Source: Pyrofollis japonicus
GTDB lineage: Archaea; Thermoproteota; Thermoprotei_A; Sulfolobales; Pyrodictiaceae
Reading direction: 5' to 3'
Length of the DNA: 64,000 nucleotides
Assembly (NCBI RefSeq): GCF_033097485.1
Contig: NZ_AP028634.1
Location: 1,665,126-1,729,125, forward strand
The notes beneath the pieces were generated by a model. It was given only the letters and a program-made list of their open reading frames with translations. It was not told the DNA's origin and ran no database searches. Position numbers and translations under genes: made by a program. This document shows positions 33,286 through 41,737 of the stretch, in pieces (positions within the stretch are counted from its first letter, which is position 1; each line of letters begins with the position of its first letter).

Positions 33286-35193
33286 ATGGCTGAGCTGAGT
33301 GGTTATGCTGGTCGCATCGCCTTCGTTGACCTAAGTAGTGGTGAGGTGCGTGTAGAGCAGCTTGATGAGCGGCTCGTGGACTTGTTTATCGGTGGCAAGG
33401 GGTTTCTCTACTATCTTGGCTACAAGATGATAGCGCCGAGTGCTGACCCGCTTAACCCCCGTGAGAACGTGCTGATTGTTGCGCCGGGCGCGCTCGCAGC
33501 CCATGCGCCTGGGGCTTCGAAGGTTGGGTTCTTGGCGAAGAGCCCGCTCACCAATATCCTTTGCGACACCTATGCCGGCCAAGTCTTCGGCTCCAAGATG
33601 AAGATGGCCGGGTTCGACGCCCTCGTGGTGACGGGTGCGGCGGAGGAGCCCGTCTACCTTTATCTCGAGAACGGCCGCGTCGAGATAAGGAGTGCTAAGC
33701 ACTTGTGGGGCTCGTCTACGTGGGACACGGCAGAGGCTATCCGGAAGGAGACGAGGCTCGGGGCCAGTGTCGCCGCTATTGGCCCAGCGGGGGAGAGGCT
33801 GGTCCGCTTCGCAAACATAATTGTTGACGGGTTCCGTGCCGCTGGGCGCTGCGGCCTAGGAGCAGTAATGGGTGCTAAGAAGCTTAAGGCCATAGCTGCT
33901 TGGGGGATTAGGCCTCCGAGGCGCTTCGACAACGATGCCTGGAGGGAGGCCTATCTCTCAACCTATCGCAGGATAGAGGAGGACGAGCCCACGAGGGCAT
34001 GGGCGCGCTACGGGACCAACGACGGCGTCTCCGTGTGTAGTAGGCTGAGCATGTGCCCTGGGTGGCACTGGAGGAGGCCGTGGCTGCCCGAGGAGGAGGC
34101 TAAGAAGCTCAGCGGAGACGAGGTCTTGGCGAGGCAGGTTAGCAGAGACGTGTACAAGAAGTATGCCGGCGTTCTCTGGGGGTGGGGCTGCCCGGTAAAA
34201 TGCAGCAAGCTCGTAGCCTCTAAGAGGAAGGGGCTGGAGCACATCATTGTTAAGCCGGAGTACGAGAATCTCTCAATGCTCGGCGTAGCCACCGGGGTAC
34301 TGGATCCCGACGAGGTCATATACATAGAGTGGCTCGTGAATAGGCTCGGCATGGACAGTATCAGCTTCGGCGAAACAGTCTCGTGGCTAATGGAGCTATA
34401 CGAGGACGGGCTCCTCACCCGCGAAGAACTGGACGGGCTCACCGCAGAGCCCAGGTTCGGCAACCCTGAGGCGGTGAAGCAGCTAGCCCAGCTAGTAGCA
34501 GCTAGGAAAGGGATAGGATCCATACTCGCCGAGGGCGTAGAGAAGGCCTCTAGGATCCTCGGGAGAGGAGAAGACCGCGCCGTACACGTCAAGGGCCTCG
34601 AAGCAGCAGCGTGGGACCCCCGCGGGCGCAGAGGCTTCGCAGTAAGCTACGCCACAGCAGACGTCGGCGCAAGCCACTTGCGCGGCTGGCCCAGACCGCA
34701 CCAGAGGCCTAGCCAGGGCCCCGCAAAGGAGATGGTGAAGAGCTTCGTGGAGGACCGTGACCACAAGGCGCTCCTCGACAGCCTAGGGCTGTGCGCCTTC
34801 GTCCCGTACAGCGACGAGGAGATAGAGAAGCTCTACGCAGCCGTAACGGGTAGAAAGAAGACGATAAGCGAGCTTAGACTAGTAGGTTGGAGAACAGAGG
34901 CCCTGGCACGCATACACGCAACGCTAGCCGGGAGAGTACCCGAAGGCGACACGGTGCCAAAGAGGTGGATGGAGCCAATACCAGAGGGCCCAGCTAAGGG
35001 CGAACGAGCCGCCCTCGACTGGGACGATCTCCGGGAAGCAATACGCGAGTTCTACAGGATACGCGGATACGACGAGGAATACGGCGTGCCACGCCCCGAT
35101 ACGCTTAGGAAGCTAGGCTTAGAGGAATTCATAGAGGATGCTCAGAGAGCCCTCATAGAGGCAGCTAAGAGGAACAAGCCGCACCTGGACTAA
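33286..35193 (+). CDS. Aldehyde:ferredoxin oxidoreductase family (tungstopterin) enzyme
   Basis: About 635 residues from ATG 33286 (MAELSGYAG), the natural family start; the frame is open back to 33151 but that part is not conserved. Family marks: GRIAFVDLSSGEV, GGKGFLYYLGYK, APGASKVGFLAKSPLT, AAGRCGLGAVMGAKKLKAIA (pterin binding), YENLSMLG and DSLGLCAF. These enzymes oxidise aldehydes to acids with ferredoxin, using tungsten. The [4Fe-4S] site appears incomplete: the motif is GWGCPVKC (Cys302, Cys306) where relatives have CxxCPxxC, so the first ligand is Gly299; the fourth Cys (in GLCAF) is present. Substrate is unknown. Confidence 0.85.
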   Translation: MAELSGYAGRIAFVDLSSGEVRVEQLDERLVDLFIGGKGFLYYLGYKMIAPSADPLNPRENVLIVAPGALAAHAPGASKVGFLAKSPLTNILCDTYAGQVFGSKMKMAGFDALVVTGAAEEPVYLYLENGRVEIRSAKHLWGSSTWDTAEAIRKETRLGASVAAIGPAGERLVRFANIIVDGFRAAGRCGLGAVMGAKKLKAIAAWGIRPPRRFDNDAWREAYLSTYRRIEEDEPTRAWARYGTNDGVSVCSRLSMCPGWHWRRPWLPEEEAKKLSGDEVLARQVSRDVYKKYAGVLWGWGCPVKCSKLVASKRKGLEHIIVKPEYENLSMLGVATGVLDPDEVIYIEWLVNRLGMDSISFGETVSWLMELYEDGLLTREELDGLTAEPRFGNPEAVKQLAQLVAARKGIGSILAEGVEKASRILGRGEDRAVHVKGLEAAAWDPRGRRGFAVSYATADVGASHLRGWPRPHQRPSQGPAKEMVKSFVEDRDHKALLDSLGLCAFVPYSDEEIEKLYAAVTGRKKTISELRLVGWRTEALARIHATLAGRVPEGDTVPKRWMEPIPEGPAKGERAALDWDDLREAIREFYRIRGYDEEYGVPRPDTLRKLGLEEFIEDAQRALIEAAKRNKPHLD

Positions 35194-35228
35194 CACCTCT
35201 CCACCCCATAGGAGGGCTGTGAGGAGGC

Positions 35229-35327
35229 TTAGAAGGGGCGAGCCCAGAGCACCCCAAGGGCTATGAGCGCAGCGGGGATGCCGAGCCCCATACCGAGGCC
35301 CCCTAGACCTGTCTCCGCACATCGCAT
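35229..35327 (-). CDS. Small single-helix membrane peptide (32 residues), tentative
   Basis: The frame from ATG 35327 gives one hydrophobic, Gly-rich helix (GLGGLGMGLGIPAALIALGV) with a short tail ending in ARPF. A TATA-like GATATTATT on the minus strand is centred about 23 bp before the ATG, the same spacing as other promoters here. Such mini membrane proteins are common in archaea but rarely annotated. It is convergent with the aldehyde oxidoreductase gene. Confidence 0.35.
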   Translation of the reverse strand: MRCAETGLGGLGMGLGIPAALIALGVLWARPF

Positions 35328-35388
35328 GTAGCGTCTGCGGCAATGAATAATATCACCGCATTGGTTCTCCCGCATATACCGAGAAAAG

Positions 35389-36105
35389 GTGATAGCTGTG
35401 AGTACATGTATAGACACCATATCTAGGCACGTCAGCATACGCAGGTTCAAACCCGACCCGGTACCCGAGAACGATCTCCGCACAATCCTCGAGGCCGCTC
35501 GCCGCGCTCCAACATCTTGGAACCTCCAACCAGTAACCATTATCGCCGTGACGGACCAGGGGCTCAAGCAGCAACTAGCAGACGCTGTCGGGGGGCAAGA
35601 GCACGTAGCAGAGGCTCCCGTCTTCCTCGTATTCGCCGCCGATTATCACAAGCTCTTAGAGGCCTCCAGGAGCGCTGGCGTAGAGGCCGCTGAGCCAGGG
35701 CTAGGACACCTAGTCACAGCGGCGATAGACGTTGGCATAAGTTCTGGCTGGGCCGCACTAGCCGCCGAGACGCTGGGCTACGGCATAGTCTTCATAGCGC
35801 TGTACTCTAACCCGTGCCGCGTAGCCGAGATACTCTCCCTACCAAAACATGTCATACCACTAGTAGGCCTAGCGCTCGGCAAGCCCGCAGAATCACCACA
35901 GCCCAGGCCAAGACAGCCCCCCGAGGTCTTCGCAAGCATCAACAAGTACCCCTCGCCGCCAGACCTCGCAGAGAAGGTTAGAAGCGCGTACCGCAGCGGA
36001 GGAGCAAAGCTCTTCCGCTACGTACTCGCACCCGGAGCATACTACGACCAAGTAACAAACGCGCTACTAGAATGCATGAAGAAACAAGGATACAGGGCAC
36101 CATAA
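35389..36105 (+). CDS. Nitroreductase-family FMN oxidoreductase
   Basis: 238 residues. N-terminal SIRRFKPDPVPENDLRTILE and AARRAPTSWNLQP are the classic nitroreductase flavin-binding start; LVTAAIDVGISSGWAALAAE is the dimer helix and LVGLALGKP the final strand. The C-terminal extension of about 50 residues (from PQPRPRQPP) is unusual. FMN-dependent reduction with NAD(P)H is expected; substrate unknown. Start GTG 35389 or GTG 35398. Confidence 0.75.
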   Translation: MIAVSTCIDTISRHVSIRRFKPDPVPENDLRTILEAARRAPTSWNLQPVTIIAVTDQGLKQQLADAVGGQEHVAEAPVFLVFAADYHKLLEASRSAGVEAAEPGLGHLVTAAIDVGISSGWAALAAETLGYGIVFIALYSNPCRVAEILSLPKHVIPLVGLALGKPAESPQPRPRQPPEVFASINKYPSPPDLAEKVRSAYRSGGAKLFRYVLAPGAYYDQVTNALLECMKKQGYRAP

Positions 36106-36126
36106 AGGCAGGGTAGACGGGGCTAT

Positions 36127-36468
36127 CTAGTGTCCTACAGCCTTCTCCCCTGCCACGTGGAGCACGGAGCCTTTCCTCGAATCAAGCTGGTACACGAGGT
36201 CCGCACGGAGACCGCGGGGAACCTCGCTGTCAACAACCACGGCCATGGTTGTGGACTTTTCCACGGCTTGGACACACTCAGCGTAGCCCAAGAGGGCGCA
36301 GATCCTCCTACTCCACCAGCTTGGCCCGACCTCGACACGCGCCACGTCGTGGCGAAGAGCCACTGAGTCCACTAGCTCTGCTCCCATGCTTAGAGCCCTC
36401 GTAACGGAGACCGGGAGACCCGTGGTGTAGAACCTAACTCTTAGCCCCCGCAAGGCTATCGCAGACAC
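36127..36468 (-). CDS. Small protein of unknown function
   Basis: About 113 residues from GTG 36468; the frame opens at TTG 36480, but a TATA-like AATATA at 36491-36496 (read on the minus strand) lies only 14 bp before that codon and 24 bp before the GTG. The sequence is mixed alpha/beta with strands VRFYTTGLPVSVTRAL, VARVEVGPSWWS and TTMAVVVDSEVP; no family is recognised. It has no TM segment or cysteine motif beyond two single cysteines. Convergent with the nitroreductase gene. Confidence 0.4.
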   Translation of the reverse strand: MSAIALRGLRVRFYTTGLPVSVTRALSMGAELVDSVALRHDVARVEVGPSWWSRRICALLGYAECVQAVEKSTTMAVVVDSEVPRGLRADLVYQLDSRKGSVLHVAGEKAVGH

Positions 36469-36645
36469 TCTGTGGAACAAGAGTGGGACTAATATAGGCT
36501 AGGACACATAGAGGGTGCGCAAAAAGAACCAGGGGCATAGAGCAGGAAACGAACCCTTGTTGCAACTAAGCTATGTACTCCGGGCATATGAGTGCTTAAT
36601 AATATAGGGATTATGGCCTTAGGCTACATATTTCATTAGCTTTAG

Positions 36646-37281
36646 TTATTTGAGAGATTCCTTCATTTCCTTCCTCCACTCCGCTATTATTTCGTATAGC
36701 TTGTCTATCCTCTTATTGGTCTCATCTATTCTTGAATCAAGCCTTCTAATTTCCTCCTTGAGCTCTTGCTTCACTGTATTGATGCTCTTCTCGAGCTCTT
36801 GCTTAACACTATTCATCTCTTCCTTCAGCTCGTTCTTCACATTATCTACCCTGTTACTAGTTTTCTCTATTTCACCTCTCAGCTCGTTCTTTGCCGCATC
36901 TATTCTCTTGTTTGCTTCGTCTATCCTTGTGTCTAATCTCCTAATATCTTCCTTAATCTCATGTTTAACACTATTTACCTCTTCTTTGAGCTCCTTCCTC
37001 GTACTGCTTATTTCTTCTCTTAGTTCTTCTTTGACGTTGCTTATTTCTTCCTTAAGCTCCTGCCTAGTATCTCTTATAGACTTATACGTGAGGTCTAGGT
37101 ATAGCAACAGTATGTCCTCGGTGCTGAGTTTCTTGCCTTTCTCCAGCTTCTCCAAGATCTTCTTAGAAACTTGTGACAAGACACTGGACAATACTGCTTC
37201 CTCGGCCAAAGCAAAGGCCCCGAAAAGAAATAGTAGAATATTAACGTATAAGGATTGCTGGCTCCATGTAGCTTGCTTCAT
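36646..37281 (-). CDS. Long coiled-coil protein with internal repeats
   Basis: 211 residues. Residues 12-28 are hydrophobic (VNILLFLFGAFALAEEA), then a short helical region (KGKKLSTEDILLLYLDLTY) and about 140 residues of continuous coiled coil built from an 11-residue unit of the form LKEEIxxVKxE. A longer unit occurs twice: RRLDTRIDEANKRID and RRLDSRIDETNKRID. Repeat DNA is visible on the nucleotide level. Such proteins are found near some archaeal membrane or surface loci; function is unknown. A-rich coding with GAG/AAG; the frame on the other strand is an artefact of this bias. Start ATG 37281; an internal start after the hydrophobic part is possible. Confidence 0.6.
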   Translation of the reverse strand: MKQATWSQQSLYVNILLFLFGAFALAEEAVLSSVLSQVSKKILEKLEKGKKLSTEDILLLYLDLTYKSIRDTRQELKEEISNVKEELREEISSTRKELKEEVNSVKHEIKEDIRRLDTRIDEANKRIDAAKNELRGEIEKTSNRVDNVKNELKEEMNSVKQELEKSINTVKQELKEEIRRLDSRIDETNKRIDKLYEIIAEWRKEMKESLK

Positions 37282-37478
37282 AATTTTTGGTAGAGGACTA
37301 GAACTATGTATACGGTCTAAGCTAATAGCTACAGATGTGTTGCGGCGCTTATCATAGCTCCCGCGTAGACCAGTACTCTAAACCACGAATATTACCTCAA
37401 TAAACTCAATGAGTGCAACGAAACCGCAGAGCGCCAAAAAGAATTCTACGCCTATATGCGACCGGCGTGCCCGGGGGT

Positions 37479-37862
37479 GTGACTGGCTTGTCGTTTATGT
37501 ATCCAGGTGGCTTCGTTATCACGCTTCCCTGTGACCGTGAGGCTGCTCTTGCTGCGCTTGACGCTGCTATCGCGTCTGCTAAGAGGTCTCTCCTCCTCAC
37601 CACGGTTACTGTCGTGTTGTTCGGGTTCATCGCGTTCGCCATGGTTGCATCCGTTGGCCCGTTGTTCGAGACCGGCGTGTTTGGCTTCGCTGTGCTATTG
37701 TTCCTGGTGGTTTTTCTCCTCATACCTGTGCTCGCATACTTGCAGGCTGCCCCCTGGATCCGGTATCTTGAGGAGCTTCGCCGCGGGATAGAGAGCGGAG
37801 AAATCGATGTTAGGGATGTTTGTGGGCAACCGATTTACTGGCGTAGCCCGCGGAGAACGTAG
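37479..37862 (+). CDS. Small membrane protein with two helices
   Basis: 127 residues from GTG 37479, chosen because the TATA-like CCTATATGC at 37451-37459 lies 24 bp upstream; the frame is open to 37413. Two membrane helices are visible (LLLTTVTVVLFGFIAFAMVA and FGFAVLLFLVVFLLIPVLAY) joined by a short loop, with a charged tail (EELRRGIESGEIDVRD). No family recognised. It lies upstream of asnS with about 185 bases between, in which a TATA-like ACTATATTAG at 37990 probably starts asnS. Confidence 0.5.
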   Translation: MTGLSFMYPGGFVITLPCDREAALAALDAAIASAKRSLLLTTVTVVLFGFIAFAMVASVGPLFETGVFGFAVLLFLVVFLLIPVLAYLQAAPWIRYLEELRRGIESGEIDVRDVCGQPIYWRSPRRT

Positions 37863-38047
37863 CAAGTCGGGAGGGCTGTGACGAGTATTCAGGCCTCTTA
37901 GCCCCTGTCGTCGTTCCTTGAGGGGGTGCTGAGGCGGTTATTCCCGCTGAGCCCTTGCCATGGGGGCTTGTCTGACGATTTCTTCCTTGGACTATATTAG
38001 GGGACATGCTTGCCTTGTTTCTACGAGGAAGAGGAGTCTAGTCAAGG

Positions 38048-39358
38048 GTGGCGCTTATGCCTAGAGATGGCTATCTCTACACGAGGGAGGTCCACGGCCT
38101 GGAGCCCGGTGCTAGGGCGAGGGTTCGTGGCTGGGTTTATCGCTACCGTGACCTGGGTAGCAAGGTTTTCATTGTTCTCCGCGACCCTGAGGGTATTTTG
38201 CAGCTCGTGGCCTCGGCCGAGTATTCGCCGAGAGAGGTCTTGGAGGAGGCTAGGAGGGCTGATATAGAGGCCAGCATTGTGGCTGAGGGGGTTGTGGCTA
38301 GGGATCCTCGTGCGCCGGGCGGCGTTGAGCTCCGCTTGGAGAAGCTAAGGGTTGTTGGAGAGTCTCGCGATTTCCCGATTAAGGGTGGCGAGGGCATTGA
38401 CTACCTTCTCGACAACAGGCACCTCTGGATTAGGAGTAGGAAGCTGACACAGGTGTGGAGGATAAGGCACACAGTGCTCAGGGCGTTCAGGGAGTACTTT
38501 GAGAGCCGAGGGTTCTGGGAGGTTAGCCCGCCGATACTCACCCAGGCAGCTGTGGAGGGCGGGGCGACGCTGTTCAAGGTCGACTTCTTCGGCGACGTCG
38601 CCTATCTGAGCCAGAGCGCCCAGCTATACCTTGAGGCACTCATATTCAGCCTCGAGAGGGTGTGGGCGCTCAGCCCGAGCTTCCGCGCAGAGAGGAGCAG
38701 GACGAGGAGGCACCTCTACGAGTACTGGCACCTCGAAGCCGAGGAGGCGTGGGCCCACATGGAGGACGAGATGAGGACCGTGGAGGAACTAGTAGCTTAT
38801 GCTACGAAGAGGGTTCTGGACGAGAGGCTCGAGGAGCTGGAGCAGTTGCGCCAGAAGCCGGAGCGCCTGGAGCCAGCGAAGAAGACGCCCTATCCTAGGA
38901 TAACCTACGAGGAGGCTATTGAGAGGCTGAGGAAGAAGGGCTTCGACATAAGCTACGGCGACGACCTCGGTGCTGACGAGGAGCGCGCCCTCGGAGAGGA
39001 CTACGAGACACCATTCTTCATAACCCACTTCCCGCTCCGCATAAAGGCGTTCTACATGAAGGAGGATCCCCAGGACCCGGAGAAGGCGCTAGCCTTCGAC
39101 CTACTCGTGCCCGGCGTCGGCGAGATAGTTGGCGGGAGCGAACGCGAAGACGATTACGAGAAGCTGGTACAGCACATAAAGATGCACAACCTGGATCCGA
39201 GGGATTACGAGTGGTACCTAGACCTACGCCGCTACGGGAGTGTGCCTCATAGCGGGTTCGGACTTGGAGTAGAGCGGTACATAATGTGGATTGCGGGCCT
39301 AGACCACATTAGGGACGCTATACCGTTCCCAAGGTTCCGTGACCGCCTCTACCCATAG
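38048..39358 (+). CDS. asnS: Asparaginyl-tRNA synthetase
   Basis: 436 residues, class IIb synthetase joining asparagine to tRNA-Asn. The OB-fold anticodon domain occupies about 1-120 (RVRGWVYRYRDLGSKVFIVL). Class II motifs: EYFESRGFWEVSPPILT (motif 1), SPSFRAERSRTRRHLYEYWH (motif 2) and GFGLGVERYIMWI (motif 3), ending in IPFPRFRDRLYP. The Arg-rich motif 2 loop and the FPR-x-x-DRLYP ending fit asparaginyl more than aspartyl enzymes; this separation is by pattern only, and an ancestral archaeal AspRS-like role cannot be wholly excluded. GTG 38048 or ATG 38057 may be the start. Confidence 0.85.
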   Translation: MALMPRDGYLYTREVHGLEPGARARVRGWVYRYRDLGSKVFIVLRDPEGILQLVASAEYSPREVLEEARRADIEASIVAEGVVARDPRAPGGVELRLEKLRVVGESRDFPIKGGEGIDYLLDNRHLWIRSRKLTQVWRIRHTVLRAFREYFESRGFWEVSPPILTQAAVEGGATLFKVDFFGDVAYLSQSAQLYLEALIFSLERVWALSPSFRAERSRTRRHLYEYWHLEAEEAWAHMEDEMRTVEELVAYATKRVLDERLEELEQLRQKPERLEPAKKTPYPRITYEEAIERLRKKGFDISYGDDLGADEERALGEDYETPFFITHFPLRIKAFYMKEDPQDPEKALAFDLLVPGVGEIVGGSEREDDYEKLVQHIKMHNLDPRDYEWYLDLRRYGSVPHSGFGLGVERYIMWIAGLDHIRDAIPFPRFRDRLYP

Positions 39359-39490
39359 CCTTGTCCGCGGAGAGCTGCCCGTATCGCCCGGCTATTTTCC
39401 CGCACACAACACGGGCTTGTATAGAGGCTATATAGCCGTGAAGTATCCCTTGGTGCTGCCTACTCTTTGGCTAGCATGCCTGGTAGATGA

Positions 39491-40432
39491 TTGGTGAGCA
39501 TAGCAGAGTTCATCGGCGAAGTGTTTACCGTACTGGGCAGCGCCGACCCAGTGTACCTTACAATATCTATCTTGCTCTATTACTTTGTCTCCCTTCTCTA
39601 CGCTATACGGCTTTACATAATCCTTGTACGACTTGATATTAGGGCATCGCTGCTAGACATATTTGTTGCGAACCTGTTCGCTGTAGCAGTTAACAACATA
39701 ACTACGAGCTTCAGAATAGTCGGCGAGGCTGCGCGCGCCGCCTACATCTACTTAAAGATAGGGGAGAGGGCCATAGGCGTCGTAGCGGGCATCATCTTCG
39801 ACAAGATCGTTGAAGCAGCTCCCTTGGCGGCTATGGCGTTGCTAATGATACCGGAGGCAGCTGGCTCCAAGAGCCTATTAGCATACCTTGTCGTCACCAT
39901 AGCCTTAACCGTTGCCGGGATAATTGTCGCCATAAAGTACTGGGACCGCGTAATCAGCTATATTGTTGAGTATGCTCGCAAGCGGGGACACGACCTAGAA
40001 GTCTCGGATAGCGAGCTCAGGGCCCTCGAAATACTAGCAAGCGACAAAATAGTCATTACTGCTACGACACTCATCAGCTTGTTCACTTGGATAGTTATAG
40101 CAATACGCCTCTATTTCACCGCGCTAAGCGTTGGCTGGAGCAGCAGCCTTGCCAGCTTCATCCTAGTAACCATAGCATATACCGTTATATCAATTCTGAC
40201 AATCACGCCGGGAGGCGTGGGGATTATTGAGGGCTCGTTGACGGCGCTCTTCATATCGCTTGGAGCACCACCGGAGAAGGCGTTGGCGATAACTCTTGTA
40301 GAGAGAATAGTATCCTACGTGATAGGCACTGTGACAGGGCTGCTTGCAGGGATTATTGGGGGTGGCTCGGTTATCCTAAAAAGGATTCAGAGAGACAAGC
40401 ATGGCTCTGGAAACAGGCCGGACAAGGTGTAA
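39491..40432 (+). CDS. UPF0104/LPG-synthetase-like integral membrane protein
   Basis: 313 residues, about eight membrane helices, related to the flippase-like part of lysylphosphatidylglycerol synthetase (UPF0104/YbhN). Motifs: NLFAVAVNNITTSFRIVGEA near 70, FDKIVEAAPLAAMALL, SILTITPGGVGIIEGSL (compare PTPGGLGxxE) and LVERIVSYVIGT. Role probably lipid or lipid-linked sugar transfer in the membrane. The neighbouring GT-B glycosyltransferase (40542) makes a lipid glycosylation role plausible. Start TTG 39491 or GTG 39494. GGCTATATAGCC, a perfect palindrome at 39426-39437, overlaps the likely TATA region. Confidence 0.75.
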   Translation: MVSIAEFIGEVFTVLGSADPVYLTISILLYYFVSLLYAIRLYIILVRLDIRASLLDIFVANLFAVAVNNITTSFRIVGEAARAAYIYLKIGERAIGVVAGIIFDKIVEAAPLAAMALLMIPEAAGSKSLLAYLVVTIALTVAGIIVAIKYWDRVISYIVEYARKRGHDLEVSDSELRALEILASDKIVITATTLISLFTWIVIAIRLYFTALSVGWSSSLASFILVTIAYTVISILTITPGGVGIIEGSLTALFISLGAPPEKALAITLVERIVSYVIGTVTGLLAGIIGGGSVILKRIQRDKHGSGNRPDKV

Positions 40433-40433
40433 A

Positions 40434-40490
40434 GTGATGAAGGGTAGCAATGCTGATCAACTACGCAGTGATGTGCCCTAGTGTGGCTGA
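40434..40490 (+). ncRNA. C/D box sRNA (2'-O-methylation guide)
   Basis: The gap between the UPF0104 gene and the glycosyltransferase has C box GTGATGA (40434-40440), D' CTGA (40453-40456), C' GTGATGT (40468-40474, one mismatch) and D CTGA (40487-40490). Both guide spacers are exactly 12 nt: AGGGTAGCAATG and GCCCTAGTGTGG. The flanks GTGT (40427-40430) and ACAC (40492-40495) can close a terminal stem. This is the canonical archaeal double-guide geometry. Methylation would fall on target bases paired five nucleotides upstream of D' and D; the targets were not identified. The C box begins one base after the stop codon of the upstream gene. Confidence 0.7.
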
Positions 40491-40541
40491 CACACAGCCC
40501 CCATACGTGAACAACACTCACATGTCCACGGGTGTAAGGAG

Positions 40542-41732
40542 GTGCCCCGCGTCCTCTTCCTGCCATCCCATGTAGGGCTGGGCCACGTCACACGCGACTA
40601 TGCCGTAGCGCTTGCACTGCGCCGCATGGTGCCGAGTATTCGGGTAGAGTGGTGCAGTGCTGAGCCTGTGAGGAGCTTTCTCCAGCTGCTTGGTGAAAGC
40701 GTGCGCGAAGAGTGCTTGGAGCTTGAGAGCTTCTCTAAGACCATAGAGGACCTGTATAACGGCGCTATACGTGGGCTCCGCGAACTCGGGGCCAGGCTCC
40801 AGGTTCTTCGGAGGAACTATGAGGTCGTAGAAAAACTCCTAGCCGAGGACTATGACCTAGTGTTCGCCGACGAGTTCTGGGAAGCCGTCTACTCTGCTCC
40901 CTTGGAGGTTAAGAAGAGAATAGTGTTCGGGACCGATATACTATACAAACCGTATAGCCTCAACCCTGTTGACTCCTTCATGAGCTTGATACTCAATAAT
41001 TATTTCAAAAAGACGCTCCCCCTCTTCAAAAAGCTGCTCTTCCTCAACGACCCGGAAACTCTCCGGGGCAAGCGCTGGTACGGGCTGTTCGGCGAGAGGC
41101 TTACGGACTGGATAGAGAAGAACACGATACCCACCGGGTACGTGACGAGCTTTCTACCAGAAGAGATTCCTTCGCGGAACGAGGCTAGGAGGAGACTCGG
41201 CGTAACAGGCGACGAACTAGTAGTGGTTATTAGTGTTGGAGGCACATCTACAAGGAGTAAGCCACTCCTAGACTGCATAGATGAGGGTGCAGAGACCGCA
41301 GCAAAGATGCTTAGAGAGCGGCTAGGCAGAGAGGTGCGCTTCGTCGCCGTGCCTGGGCCGCGCACCAAGTGGCGCCCGAGAAGCAGCTACATAGAGGTCC
41401 TAGAGGAGACTGCTCCGCGACTGCTCACATACTACGCGGCTGGCGACGTGTTCGTGACGCGTGCTGGGAGGACAACTACGGCTGACCTCCTTTGCCTCGG
41501 CAAGCCAGCTGTCCTCATACCTATAAGGAGGCATTTTGAGCAGGAAGAAATCGCCCGCGACATGGAGAGGCGCTTCGGCTACCCAGTGTTGAGAGAAGAC
41601 CGGTGCAACGGGGAGAGACTCGCCGGGGCAGTGCTTAGGGCTATTTCCTCGCCGCCTAGGCCTCCTACGGGCCTTTGTAACGGCGTAGAGAGGACTGCCT
41701 CTATACTGTCGGGAATGTTGGGCGAAAAATAG
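40542..41732 (+). CDS. GT-B glycosyltransferase, MurG/UGT-like
   Basis: 396 residues. N-terminal Rossmann domain starts with RVLFLPSHVGLGHVTRDYAV (the GxGH acceptor loop); C-terminal donor domain has VVVISVGGTSTRS and DVFVTRAGRTTTADLLCLG, then PAVLIPIRRHFEQEEIAR (the conserved xxPxxxxHxxQE of donor binding). Such enzymes transfer sugars from nucleotide donors to lipid or other acceptors. GGAGG overlaps the GTG start at 40542, so the upstream C/D RNA and this gene probably share a promoter region. The membrane protein upstream may be a partner. Confidence 0.75.
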   Translation: MPRVLFLPSHVGLGHVTRDYAVALALRRMVPSIRVEWCSAEPVRSFLQLLGESVREECLELESFSKTIEDLYNGAIRGLRELGARLQVLRRNYEVVEKLLAEDYDLVFADEFWEAVYSAPLEVKKRIVFGTDILYKPYSLNPVDSFMSLILNNYFKKTLPLFKKLLFLNDPETLRGKRWYGLFGERLTDWIEKNTIPTGYVTSFLPEEIPSRNEARRRLGVTGDELVVVISVGGTSTRSKPLLDCIDEGAETAAKMLRERLGREVRFVAVPGPRTKWRPRSSYIEVLEETAPRLLTYYAAGDVFVTRAGRTTTADLLCLGKPAVLIPIRRHFEQEEIARDMERRFGYPVLREDRCNGERLAGAVLRAISSPPRPPTGLCNGVERTASILSGMLGEK

Positions 41733-41737
41733 CGGCC

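Noticed and set aside
35443-35456. GGTTCAAACCC resembling a tRNA T-arm
   Set aside because: It lies inside the nitroreductase coding sequence (RRFKPDP) and no acceptor stem or anticodon arm surrounds it.
36650-37357. A 235-codon Ser/Leu-rich frame on the plus strand
   Set aside because: It is the antisense shadow of the coiled-coil gene and its composition follows from that gene's repeats.
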